Part shown: positions 1 to 10,920 of the stretch, piece after piece
Numbering within the stretch: the stretch's first letter is position 1
Layout: each line of letters starts with the position of its first letter
Notes under the pieces: generated by a model
The model's input: the letters and a program-made list of their open reading frames with translations, nothing else
Databases searched by the model: none
What the model was told of the DNA's origin: nothing
Position numbers and translations under genes: made by a program
Origin: Isoetes taiwanensis
Taxonomy: Eukaryota > Streptophyta > Lycopodiopsida > Isoetales > Isoetaceae
Direction of reading: 5' to 3'
Assembly: GCA_021234155.1 (NCBI GenBank)
Contig: JAJEKV010000014.1
Coordinates: 16,768,966 to 16,832,965, forward strand
DNA: 64,000 nucleotides

Positions 1-559
1 TTCGTGTACTTCGTTCAGTTGCAGCATTATAGCCTTCCTCTTAATTCCGGTTTATTTCGATTCGCGACAAGAAGGTATCTTGGTCCTTGGCGGTTGAGGA
101 GGTCTTTGTTACTTAAAATTTTGAACAAGACTTTTTGCTTTTGGTCTCTCTTCTTTTTTTATGATTGCATCTTAGTCCTTGCTTCCCAAAACCTTGTTTT
201 CAAGATGTGCTTTCAGTTCCCTCCATTTTGATTGCATCTTAACCGTCGTGGCGATTGAAGAGATTTGAGCTTTGCTTCCCAACCCTTGTTCCTAGTTGGC
301 TTTACGGTTCCTGCATTTGATTTGCACCATGCCCGCCGGAGTTGCAAACTCGCAGCGGATTTGTTGGATCTGGCGAATCAGGAGGTCCGATGCCTGAGTT
401 TGGCGGGGCGTTGACTAAATTAGAAAGACATCAATGTCACCGGCGACATCATTGGGGTGAGGAACATGCGCTTTCGTCAAACATGGGATCTGGGATCTCC
501 GGGGATATGCACAACGGCGGGGAAGGTTACTTTCAAGAAGATCACTCTGCTTTGCGGTT
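1..559. other. Unassigned stretch upstream of PPR relic
   Basis: No gene is recognised here. Short open frames exist but none has family features. The last 200 bases (from the ATG near 330) lead into the PPR-like relic and may be its decayed 5' part, which is inference only. Confidence 0.3.
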
Positions 560-860
560 CGAACATGCAATGTGAGGGCAGCAATGGTATGCAACGGGGA
601 GGGCATAATGTTAGACCAGATAACATCCTTAAAGCGGGGAGAGAACATCATGAACTTGTATTGGAAGGATTTTGAATTGAATATTGTCCTTGGGAATAAA
701 CTTTGATAGGTATTCCAAGTGTGCAAGCAGAGGATGCGAGAGAGAGCTTTTTGACAAGTTGTTGGATAGGAGAGATATAGTGTTATGGATTCATATGATT
801 TCAGCACATACACACATGAGCACTTTATGTGCCTTCACAAATGGCAAATGCTTTTATTAA
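560..860 (+). pseudogene. Decayed PPR (pentatricopeptide repeat) gene fragment
   Basis: The plus strand, read across all three frames, gives blocks in the order of a plant PLS-type PPR protein: RPDNILKAGREHHELVLEGF, then FELNIVLGNKL, then YSKCAS, then ELFDKLLDRRDIVLWIHMIS. These match the usual PPR sequence of 'LKAC..', 'VLGN.L', 'MYSKCGS', 'ARELFDKL..RD.V.W..MI'. Two frameshifts and several stops separate the blocks, so it cannot encode a protein. PPR proteins normally act in organelle RNA editing or processing. The fragment covers less than two repeats. An antisense frame over 415-813 is a shadow. Recognition rests on motif order, not on a database search. Confidence 0.6.
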
Positions 861-1044
861 TAGGCGTTGGTAATGGAGACAATTTTTGGGCCGACTAAGT
901 AATGGCAAATGTCGTTGTCATTAGTTTTACTAAACCTAGCTGTTCATACGAGTAGGTTGTTTAAACGATTTTAGGCCCTAAAGTTTAGTTTACGTTTGTT
1001 TTTTGTTAGGGCCCGAAGGACTCAAGATTTTTGTAATATAGCAA

Positions 1045-1472
1045 TCAACACACAACTACCATTAACATTATTAACACAAACCATTGCATTTTTAAAACAT
1101 TTAAATTAAAATCCTTAAATTTTTTGGTTTGGTGCATATTCACAGGGGGTTTCGAGGGCGTGAGAGCCCCAAAATTTACAACACATGTGCAAAATTAACA
1201 CCATTGAGTACATTCTCTCAAACCTTATAGTATTTTGCAAACTTTAATATCAAAGATACAAAAACTTGTACATGCATACCCCACAAATGAGGATCATATA
1301 TGGGTCCAGATCTTGGAATAAAGGGCAAATATGCCCATCCGCATCCTCTTTACTTTGGGGTAACCCCCATGTGAATATGCACCCAAACCAAAAAGGGGTT
1401 TAAGGGGAGTTTTAATTTAAATGTTGTTAAATGCAATGGTTTGTATTAATAATGTTAATGGTAGTTGTATTG
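1045..1472. repeat. Inverted-repeat (MITE/foldback-like) element
   Basis: The arm at about 1045-1143 (caactaccattaacattatt... to ...gcatattcac) is repeated in inverse at about 1371-1472, separated by about 227 bp that holds no gene. A third, solitary copy of the same arm lies at 15205-15340. Both left-type copies are preceded by a tttgttagggcccgaagg motif. I could not define a target-site duplication, so the transposon class is open. Confidence 0.6.
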
Positions 1473-1921
1473 TCGAGTGCAGTGAAATCATCATCAACAC
1501 AATGTATAGAGAGCCCTTTATTGAGAACCTCACGGCAACTCAGAAATCAACATCAAACACTTTCGGATCTCCCATGCAAGAAAAATGAAAAATTGGCTGG
1601 TATGTTACTAGCTTATAAAGTGACCCTATTTGTGTACTTTTCAAGTCAGAGGATCAAATCACGTTTTCTCTAGAGCAGGTATGGGTTTTCCAAGCTGGAT
1701 TTTGGTTTAAAGGATCGCCATTGATTGTTCGGACTAATTCATTTATTTGCTTTGCTCATTAGGATCATCATTTGATCTTCCTAACCTTTTTTTAATACAA
1801 GAATTGCGTGAAGTGCCACCACCATTACGAAGGTTAAAGATCTATATATATGAGAAGCAATGGATCTTATCTTGAGGATGCTACATGATTTAAAGTTTTG
1901 TTAGTGGTGAGAAAATGGCTT
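1473..1921. other. Unassigned intergenic stretch
   Basis: AT-rich sequence. I see no gene, RNA or repeat that can be supported. Confidence 0.3.
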
Positions 1922-3990
1922 AAGAATAGAATAGAATAGAATAGAATAGGTTTTAGCGCCCACGGAGACCAATTGGTCTATGGGACCCAAACAAAAAGAG
2001 AGCAAGCCTTTTACGGCCCGGGATTAAAAACCCCGCCCGAAGGGTTCGAGGAAAAACCTTAGCGGTAATAAGCATCGCGGCTGCTGGCCACAATTGCATG
2101 GGCAGTTCAATGTCGTCCAGCGAGGACACAAGCGAGCCCGTGCATCCATAACCTCACGAAATTACGACCCCAACAAACCGCCGTGATCAATAACTGATGC
2201 TTGGTGGCGGGGCACTAATGTCGACCATATAAACGGACGCCTGGGCAAATCTTTGAAGCGGTCTGGAGGGCATGACATTCATACCTAATCGGCGCCGGTG
2301 GCAACAACTGGCGAAAACGCTTTGCTCGTGCTTCCAGACTAGCGCCCTGTTTACCAATCGCGGAAGCGTGTGCCCCGATGAATGGAAGCTATAAGTCTCG
2401 CGCTTCTTCCTTGGGTATTTGGTGTACAAAGAATGCTTGGTGTGGGCCTCTTGTGAGCCCTAGGATTGACTTCTTTGATGGTGTGCCGGTAACGTAATGT
2501 TGAACCTCGCATCCCGAGGCTTGTGAAGGAAAGTAGCATCAAGGTATACTTTAAAGTGCCTGTGATCCTTCTTTGTCGAGCTGGGCGCGCTGTTTGCACC
2601 CAGTGAACCGAGCTGCTTGTCTTTCCAGCCGGGATTTCGGGCATTAAGGGACCCTGCGTGTTATTGGAGTGGGACAAGCGTGTGTATCAGCCATAGCGAC
2701 CACAGCACGGAAGTAAACAATATGGCGTTCAATGCAGCTCCGTTGAAGGGGTAGGCTTTGTCTGGAGTAGGATCTGATGCGGGCGTGGACTTCCTCCCGG
2801 GGCCCGTGCCAGAAAGATATACGCACCTTTCCGGTGTTCAGGGGCCGGGGGATATCACCCCACCTTCTGCCCCATACAAAGGACGGCTCTCCAGCCAAGG
2901 CCGAAACAAATGTGTGGTGACCCCAAGCATACAACTCTGCCTTGTGGCTATTGTTACGCATAGCATGCTCGGAGTGCTTTCCAACTGCTTGGTGACCACA
3001 TGACACGATAGTCGCATCCCAATGGGTGGTAGTTGAGAACTCAATCCCCAAGTACTTGTAGGCTTGAGCCACCTCACCTCTTGCCCTCGTAAGTGAATGT
3101 GGGAAGCCTTGGTGACGAGATGATGCAACTAAGCAAGACCAGTTTTGGCCAAGTTAACTCGCATCTGAATTGGCAAAAGTATCAAAACATCCAGAATTGA
3201 CGCTCATGTCCTCTGGAGTATAGGCCATGAGGTTGACATCGTCAGAGATATATGAGTTGCCGGATTGTGTGATGCATGAGATGTGCGCCTGGCAGCCTCC
3301 ATGCTCGAGACCAATCTTCAACCGATCAATGTAGGCCAAAAGAGTGTGGGGAGAGGACAGGGACGACGACCCAATGCTACTAGTCACGGTACGTGCGCTT
3401 TCAATGATGTGATACTACCGAAGGCATGCCCTCGCATTACAACCTATATACCGCATTCTAAGAAGTCCGTGGGGGTCCCGGTACAATCTGTCCCATAGCT
3501 TGATGCGGGCAATCGTGGTCGAATGCCTTTGCAAAATCCACGAAACAACAGTACAAGTTTAGCGTGCATTCCCCGCGCTATCCTCAATCGAAGCCAATGC
3601 GCAGAGTGAAGATATGATCAATGGTGGAATGCGGGCGAAAACCCCTCACTGCGTAGAGCTAGCACCTCCGTTTCCTCTGCCTATATTGTGAAGCCCGGCG
3701 CTCAAGGATGCCATCAACGACTTTGCAAAAGAGAGCTGACCATAATAGTGCGGTAGTTGGCCGGCATTGAGGGTCCCCACAATAAATGGGCACTACTCTG
3801 ACTAGTAGTCCATTGCGTAGGGAAGCCTTCTTGCAATGCTTTTATTGAACAATGCCGGGAGAGCAGGGCACCGATGGAGGCCCAAATGCCAGAAGTTGGG
3901 CAATGATCAAGATAATGCCCCGATAAACTTCAAACAAATGGAATTGGGCTATATGCAATAGAATATCACGAACTATATTCGAGACTCTTC
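1922..3990 (-). pseudogene. Decayed LINE (non-LTR retrotransposon), reverse transcriptase region and 3' tail
   Basis: Read on the minus strand, broken frames follow the order of a LINE reverse transcriptase. Near 3990-3850 is IVRDILLHIAQFHLFEVYRG. Near 3770-3730 is a 'NYRTIM..LL' block. Near 3560-3520 is LYCCFVDFAKAFDHDCP (palm motif A with its catalytic-type Asp). Near 3240-3190 is ISDDVNLMAYTPEDM, corresponding to the YADD box with the first residues altered. Near 3060-3030 is AYKYLGIEFSTTTHWD, the thumb motif. At least five frame changes and stops make it non-functional. The minus-strand 3' end runs through a 'gggtcccatagacc' block into a TATTC repeat at 1949-1924. The family copies itself by target-primed reverse transcription. 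No endonuclease domain is visible, so the copy is 5'-truncated. I could not resolve the clade. Confidence 0.75.
1924..1949 (-). repeat. (TATTC)n LINE tail
   Basis: About five GAATA units on the plus strand abut the 3' end of the minus-strand LINE. The position immediately after the LINE 3' block suggests a microsatellite tail in place of poly(A). Confidence 0.6.
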
Positions 3991-5517
3991 TGCAATCATG
4001 ATAGCCTATGTTGACCGAGAGGCCGATAAGAAAAATAAAAATAAAAAACAAAGACAATGTTCGTAGAGCCAAATTCAAATATTATTGGATGAAAATGAAT
4101 GTCGATTTGCTCTTCCAACCTCAAATGGATCGTCTTATGTTTCCTACATTGTGGACAGCCTTCTTCCACAAGATAGATGTGTGCTTGACTTCTTTGCATC
4201 CGATACATTTTCACGTTGCTTTAATCCAAGAGAAGAAGAGTGTGGCTTTGGAATATGATGACAGCCTTCAAAGTTGCTTTACTTACCTTGACAAGCTAGC
4301 TATAAGGGCCCCAGAAAGTAAGGCAAAAGAGGAAGTGAAAGAGGAATCAAATTTCGAGAGGAGAACCTTCCGAACGGCCTCGCATTAGCATCACTAAGAC
4401 TATAATGATACCCAAAGTGACTTGGATGATGTGATGAACAATTTTCTAAGGTCATTATTATGCTTAGATTTGGGTATGACTAATTTGAGATGGATGTGGC
4501 CACTATAGATCCTTTTTTTGAAAGCTAGCAACTGCTGAATGATGGTTTTAGATGTCTTCATGCTACTATTGGATTATAAATTTGTGCCATGTTGTAACTT
4601 TGTACCAATTGCTCAAGATGAGCTAATAGATGATGCAGACGAGCCTGAGGATACTATTGGGGCTAAATTCAGTAAGATAATTAATAGAATATGTCATAGG
4701 CCATCCATGCCCATTCTTAGTGCTCTAGAAGATAACAAGATCTGGAAGATGACTTCAATGAGATAGTTAAGGAAAATCAGGGCCTTCAAAATTATGTCGT
4801 TGAGAATGAACAGGAGATCCAAGAATAAGTCTGGTTATCTGGCTACAATAAAATAAATATGGAAGATGACTTGGACTTAGGTCAACAACAAATAAACAAA
4901 CCCGACAAAAGTGACTATCAATACGTATGGGAATCCTAATGTTGTTAGGAAATCTCCTCCATGAAATGTACATAAAAAGATGTAATAAAAAATGATTTAA
5001 TCGAATAATTGTTATGATGATTCTCTTAAGCTTTGTGATGCTATTATCCGAAATCTACATAAAATTTAGTGGAATAAAATAACATTTGGCCTTAGACTAA
5101 TCGTCATGGTGATTCTTCTAAGCTTTATAGAGATCTGTTACTATTGAGCTATAAATATTTTGCCCATACTTTTGTCATTGTATCGCACGGCGATCTCCAT
5201 CTTTTATCGCATATTGTGAAGTACTGAGTCCTTCAAAGATAAGATAAGCTCAAAGGATGTATAATAGGGACGACGATGTTAACCATAAGAAAGCATATTA
5301 ATTTGCAAAGATTGATCAATTTGAAGACTTTCTAGCTTCAGGGCTTCAGCTTCTATGACTAATCATAAACTACCCTTCTAAACACATGATACAAGATATT
5401 TGGAGAAAGATGAGAATGTACTTTTTCTCAAATTAATGATTTTGTGCTTTAATGCTTCTAAAAAAGACTTGCAAGTTTCATCAATATTATCGGATTGACC
5501 CAAGGATCTCCAGCCCC
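3991..5517. other. Unassigned stretch with two unrecognised open frames
   Basis: Two plus-strand frames of modest length occur: 4008-4388 (126 codons, Lys-rich start, acidic and basic C-terminal third) and 4539-4766 (75 codons, with an acidic DELIDDADEPED patch). They are separated by stops and could be two pieces of one decayed gene, since both are followed by acidic stretches. I recognise no domain in either. They may be chance frames in AT-rich DNA. Confidence 0.25.
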
Positions 5518-5790
5518 AAGACTCATTGCCATCGTAGGAAGGATGGTGTGACGACCGCATGATATGATGTGTATATTTGTCGCCACCGTGTTTATACAAG
5601 AGTTTTTTATGAAATACCCAAGAACCATTTAGAAAGCTCAAGTACTCCAACTCTAGTCAAGACTCATTCTTTATCATAGGATGGGGATGGTGTGATGACA
5701 CACAAATATCATATGTATATGTTCGTCACTTGTATTTATACAAAAATATTCCTATTGAATATTTCCATGAACCTTCTAGAAAGTTCTAGA
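5518..5790. repeat. Diverged tandem duplication of about 145 bp
   Basis: The block beginning 'aagactcatt' at about 5518 recurs at about 5664. Each copy goes on through a 'ggtgtgatgac' block, a 'gtatttatacaa' block and a 'gaaccttctagaaag' type block. The copies have diverged by substitutions and small gaps. The end is rich in palindromic ttctagaa motifs, like the tract at 63190-63850. Confidence 0.55.
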
Positions 5791-6714
5791 AATATTTCTT
5801 GAGAATCTTCTTGAGTTCCAAAAAAAAGCTTAAGGCAAAAAGATTAGCACAAACATGGTTTAAATTTATGACCCCATGTTGAAGGAAGAACATCTAAACC
5901 AATGTGCTATCTATTAGTTGTTATATATATATGTTGTGACATATGATTGGATCATGTGATTAGAATATGCACGTATATCTCACATTCATTCTTAAAAAGG
6001 AGGCCCTTTTCTAGTATATAAAAAGAACCTTTAGGAACAGGATCGAGATTTCACCTCAACAGCCTTGAGCCTTTTAGCTCTTGTTCTTGTGTTGCGTCTC
6101 AGTATTCTACTATTGTATTATGCATATTTAGTTTGATGTGTATTCTTCACATATTTCTTGCATACTTTTTTTTAGTTATTTTCTAGTATATTGTCTTGTT
6201 TTTGCGTAGATTTGTGACACTTATATTCTTCCTATATAGCACAATACTAGAGATTATCTTTGTTTCTTACTAGAAACCATTTTTAGAGACATAAGGCTAA
6301 CCATCATCACACAACCTCCTCCTCCCTTGAAGATTTAGTAGATAATCTAGTATTCGATTAACTAGAATTTCATTAATTGTGCAATATTCCATTGCCATAA
6401 TAAAATCTCGAATTTGTTTTCAAGATGAAGTTGGATTAATTCTATTTTTACCTAAAACAAAGAAGGGCTAAACATGCCTTTAGCAAGAAACACATCAAGT
6501 CGAGCTTCTAGCCCGGAGGAATATAAGTACACACATTTGAGTAAACAAAAATACTTATCCATGATGAAACAAAAACTACAAAAATACTTATAAAAAGGTC
6601 ATCATCATTTCCGAATAGCAGATTAGTTTCTTCTTCGGAGATGCATTTTTGGATATACTCATTGCTTCGATTAAGGAGTGGTAGATATTACTAATATAAA
6701 TAATGGGTTTGGCT
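5791..6714. other. Unassigned stretch; possible LTR-like promoter
   Basis: No gene is recognised. Around 6017 there is a TATA-like 'agtatataaaaag' followed by a C/T-rich transcript-like segment ('cacctcaacagccttgagcc'), which resembles the U3-R border of an LTR retrotransposon. No partner LTR, primer site or terminal repeat was found, so this stays a weak guess. Confidence 0.2.
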
Positions 6715-6715
6715 C

Positions 6716-6800
6716 AAGATAAAGATAAGATAAGATAAAGATGAATTTTTCGTCCCACGGAACCTGAAGCGGGTTATGGGACGACACACATGCAAGGGCA
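6716..6800 (-). repeat. (AAGAT)n tract with LINE-3'-end-like flank
   Basis: A run of aagat/aagata units is followed by 'cgtcccacggaacctgaagcgggttatggg'-type sequence (split here by description). The arrangement mirrors the LINE 3' end at 1924-1990, where pentanucleotide units abut a 'cccacgga..tatgggac' block. It may be a 5'-truncated minus-strand LINE copy with a different tail unit. Further aagat clusters lie near 6870, 7135 and 7340. Confidence 0.4.
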
Positions 6801-7528
6801 ACATCCCATCTAAAACTTGGGGACTAGGCCCCATCACCAAACACAATAACCAAATATTAAAAGGCTACCAAGAATAAGATAAGATAATTCTAATGCTAGT
6901 GGTAAAGTTATGCTTCTAAAATTATCTAGACATAGCAGGTCCAAGGATTGGAAGGCCATTGATCTAGAATAATTGTAGCGCCTCCCATTAACTTTGCCCA
7001 TTTCTTTTCGGGCTGCCCTCACCTTGCAGAGCTCCTCCTTACGGTTACACAATTGAAGAGGGGAGAGGTCCTCCTCATCGAGAAACTAGTCCTTCGAGAT
7101 GGTTTCCATCTCAAAAAACATGTAAACGGGTTAAGATAAGATGGCGAGGGACGATCAAGTCTTGCCGCTCCCACCCTAGTAAGCGGAGACAACTCCACGG
7201 CCTTCACATGCATGACATTAGTGAAAAAATGCCACAATATTCACCACATTGCCACATCCTTCATCAAAATAGTAGACTTAGTTCAAGTACCATGTTCCTA
7301 TAAAATCTTACTATCAAGCAGATACAATTTGAGTTTGATTGGATAAGATAAAAAGCTTTCTACCCTTATTGAGGGGAGTAGAATCTATGTTGTTGCAAAT
7401 AACCGATTGAGTGTGGAACTTTATGATCAAATTAGTTTTGAATTTGCTTGAGGTTTGTTTTCAATTATACATATTGTTATATATCCTAAATGGGCCCACA
7501 TAATAGAGTTTAAAAGGTATAGAATACT
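6801..7528. other. Unassigned stretch
   Basis: It contains scattered aagataagat clusters and short open frames without recognisable domains. Minus-strand frames over 6834-7237 could belong to the LINE-like copy ending near 6716, but I see no diagnostic motif. Confidence 0.2.
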
Positions 7529-7650
7529 AGAATAGAATAGAATAGAATAGAATAGAATAGAATAGAATAGAATAGAATAGAATAGAATAGAATAGAATAG
7601 ATTTGATTTGATTTTTTAACGTCCATGAAGACCAAGAGGCTATGGGACCC
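7529..7650 (-). repeat. (AATAG)n array and truncated LINE 3' end
   Basis: About fourteen AATAG units occupy 7529-7601. They are followed by 'aacgtccatgaagaccaag' and 'ggctatgggaccca', the same 3'-end block seen next to the TATTC tail of the LINE at 1922-3990. This looks like a severely 5'-truncated minus-strand copy whose tail has expanded. Confidence 0.6.
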
Positions 7651-9099
7651 ATTCAATGGTCTAGTACAACCATTACTACTAGGATTATCCTTTTGTCCAT
7701 GAAGACAAAAGGATATGAGAAGCCAAAACCCTTGGTAGTGAAGAACTCCTATCTTTTAGAGGCAATCCACTTGAAGCACAACGGTTCTCATCCTCATTGT
7801 GGATTGGAAGGTTTGTACATCCCTGGTAAGCGTTGGAAGACAAGGGAATACAACTGAGTTTTTGTTTACTGGAACTAGCTCTTTCCCACTGCACTGTGTT
7901 ATTTAAATTTGGAATGACAAGATTGTGTTTTTGATCAAATTGTTTTCCTTCTCATAATATTCTTCTCTCACCTTTAAAAGATGTTGTGATTTACTGGACT
8001 CTGTGAGAATCATTTGCAAATCGACTGGTGCTGGAATGTTGCCACAATCTATTCCTATATTCTGTATGGAAGGTGGAGAGAACTATACATTGACAAGGCT
8101 TCCTCTGAGGTCAGCTCTTGTTGATTACTTGTCAAAGTCCGAGTCTTCATAATTATGTTTTGGATCCTTATAACTTGTTTTCTATAAAGAATAGTTGGAG
8201 TAATATTATTTTTCTAAGCAAATAATTGTCCTGCTTTTAAACTAAGAAGCTACAGCCTGATAATATGTTCATAATACACCTCAACTTTTCATTTTACAAG
8301 GTAGTAGACATGCTTATGAAACCTTTCATAGTTCCCATATGTACATGCCAGAACCCAAATAGCCCATTCATGTATCTAGTCAGAACTACACACATCACAT
8401 TACTTGCGCAATTTTAGAACACCAGCTTTTAATTTTGTAATCATGCCATTTGGATATAGTTTTGCCTTACACATTTTCCATTTTTGCTCATATTATAAGT
8501 ATTACACTGAGAGAAGTAACAGTTTTCGTGTCAATGTGCAGGGCCTAGAGAGCAGCCTTATTTTATATTGCGGCCTATGAATCCATCACACATCAAACAA
8601 TAAAATATTCTGCAGGAACGAGATTTTCAAGCAATGCCGAAGAATTCTGGAAATAGAGCAAAGAAGGCCCTCGATAATGAATTGATTGAGAACATGCATC
8701 TAGGGGAATATGCTGTTATAAGTTCCCGTAGTTGCATCCATACGAGTTAGTTTATTTAAATTTTAATTCTAATAGAAGATAACTATAATTTAACAGAAAA
8801 TGGACATGATGATCACATGGGTACATGCTTAATATAGGGTTAATTAACATGTCTTGTGTAAAAAATCAAATTGGTTGAGGATAGTTATGGAGGAGGAATT
8901 ATTTGCTAAAGATCTCTGTGAATAACGTGGACGAGTTGTTTTTTGCTTCTATGCCAAAGTGACTAGTGCTATCTCTTGGCCATAAAAATTAGCAATTAGT
9001 CATGGTGGTCTATTCTATTCTATTCTATTTTTCAATATATTGAGTGAGCAGCAAATCAAGATCTCACAATTCTATGTTAAAAGAATGAATAACAATAGC
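7651..9099. other. Unassigned stretch
   Basis: No gene is recognised. The plus-strand frame 7642-7857 (71 codons) has no known domain. A short (TATTC)4 run lies at about 9008-9028. A segment near 8030-8110 reads ATIYSYILYGRWRELYIDKA in one frame but I cannot assign it. Confidence 0.2.
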
Positions 9100-9960
9100 A
9101 ACTACACAACTCAAATAATGGATATTGAATCTGCATATGAAAGATTATTTTATGTCTTTATGCAGACCCAATTCTTGCAAATGCAAGCTGCTGAATGCTA
9201 CAGCTGAAATGATGGATATTGAATTTCCATATGACAACTTATTTTATGTCTTTATGCAAGTGCAAGAATGGTTGTGGCATTGGAAAGGCATGCAAGACTA
9301 AAATGCAGTTCCTATTACTTCATCAAATTTATAGGATTTTATAGAAATTTGTTGTCATTTTAGAAATATGCCCTCCTTTACTCAAAATTTTGAAAGAATT
9401 TGGTTATGGCAGTGGTTTTAAGGCATGTTATGAGCAGATCTACATAATCTGAAATCTAGGCCCCAACTTATATTCTGGAATTATAACTGAATCAACATCT
9501 TTTTTCATAATAGGGTTTGCCTTATACTGAGATTTCTTGTATGAGATATGTGGTGGTGTTTATAGACATGTTTAAGAAAATAACTCTTCTAACTAATTAA
9601 GAACCCATTTCTTTCGTAAATGCAAGTTGCAGAATATTACAGCTCAAATGATGGATGTTGAATCCTCATATGAGAGCTTGTTTTATGTCTTTATAAAAGT
9701 GCAATAAACCCATTTCTTCTGCAAATGCAAACTGCAAAATACTACAACTCAAATATTCATGTGACAGTTTTTGTTTTATGCATTTATACAGGTGCAAAAA
9801 TTGGCTGGTGGCATTGGAAAGTCTATTACATGCAAGACTAAAATGCAACTCCTGTTACTTCATCAATTTTTTTTTATAGAAATTTGTTGTCGTTCGAGAA
9901 TATGCCCCATACTAAAATTTCTGGAAGGTTTTCAATGTGAATATGGCAATTTGTAGAACA
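9100..9960 (+). repeat. Imperfect repeated units, possibly duplicated cysteine-rich exon relics
   Basis: A unit with 'tgatggatattgaat', 'atgacaacttattttatg' and 'tctttatgcag' recurs about four times, near 9115, 9205, 9645 and 9745. Two of the copies continue into a 'ggtggcattggaaag..catgcaagactaaaatgca' block near 9270 and 9800. That block can be read as a Cys/Gly/Lys-rich peptide (CKCKNGCGIGKACKTK) directly after an acceptor-like 'tttatgcag'. This could be a duplicated Cys-rich exon, but both copies run into stops and the family is not identified. Confidence 0.35.
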
Positions 9961-10345
9961 AGATTCAAGTGATTGCAGGAGGTATAATTTCTAACTCTAA
10001 GTGGATCAAGGAATGTTATGAGTAGAACACAACAAGAAGTAACAAATTATAAGCTTGTAATGCCTTCTATAGAATTCTATAGAATGTAAAACCTAGGCCC
10101 AACTTATGTTTGTATAGGAATTATAGCTATAAAAGCGACATTTTTTTTAGTAAGTCCATCTTATGCTGAGGTCATTCCTTGTATGAGATATGTAGTGATG
10201 TTATGCATATAGTAGATATTCAGTTTGGAAGCCAATTCCACTACATAACTTGCATACCTTGTATCTCTTCTAAGATACTTGAGATTACGATTCATCCCGA
10301 ACTTGAGAATGTTGAGCATCTGAGATATTGAATCAAGATACTGTT

Positions 10346-10920
10346 TTAAGATATTAGCTATGGGTTCATCACGTAATTCACGAATCAAAATTGTGTTTAC
10401 ATTAATGTTCTCGAGCTATACTTAGATCCATGTCTCAAAACAACCTCTCCACCATTCCATAGAGTTCTTGGTTGAACAATGATGTACATACACTTGGGTA
10501 CAGTTGTCAGATCCGTTGATCTATGGCCCAGACTGTATGCCGGAGCCTCTGACACCTCTCATTTCACTTATAGCCATCTATGATTGGGGGCACCTTGATT
10601 CAAGATATTAGCTATGGGTTCATCACGTAATTCACGAATCAAAATTGTGTTTACATTAATGTTCTCGAGCTATACTTAGATCCATGTCTCAAAACAACCT
10701 CTCTACCATTCCATAGAGTTCTTGGTTGAACAATGATGTACATACACTTGGGTACAAATTCATCGAGTTTTTGTTCTTGTTTTAAACGAGGTGTACCCTG
10801 GACTACCACAGTTGTCAGATCCGTTGATCTATGGCCCAGACTGTATGCCGGAGCCTCTGACACCTCTCATTTCACTTATGGCCATTTATGATTGGGGACA
10901 CCTATGATTTTGTTATATGA
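10346..10920. repeat. Direct duplication with a deletion in one copy
   Basis: The block starting 'aagatattagctatgggttc' occurs at about 10346 and again at about 10599. The copies are nearly identical through 'tgtacatacacttgggtaca'. The first copy then lacks about 53 bp present in the second (about 10758-10810). Both copies resume at 'gttgtcagatccgttgatc'. The 3' part belongs to the tRNA-like repeat family described at 10777-11715. Confidence 0.7.

Noticed and set aside
415-813. 132-codon minus-strand frame
   Set aside because: It is antisense to the decayed PPR relic and shows no family features.
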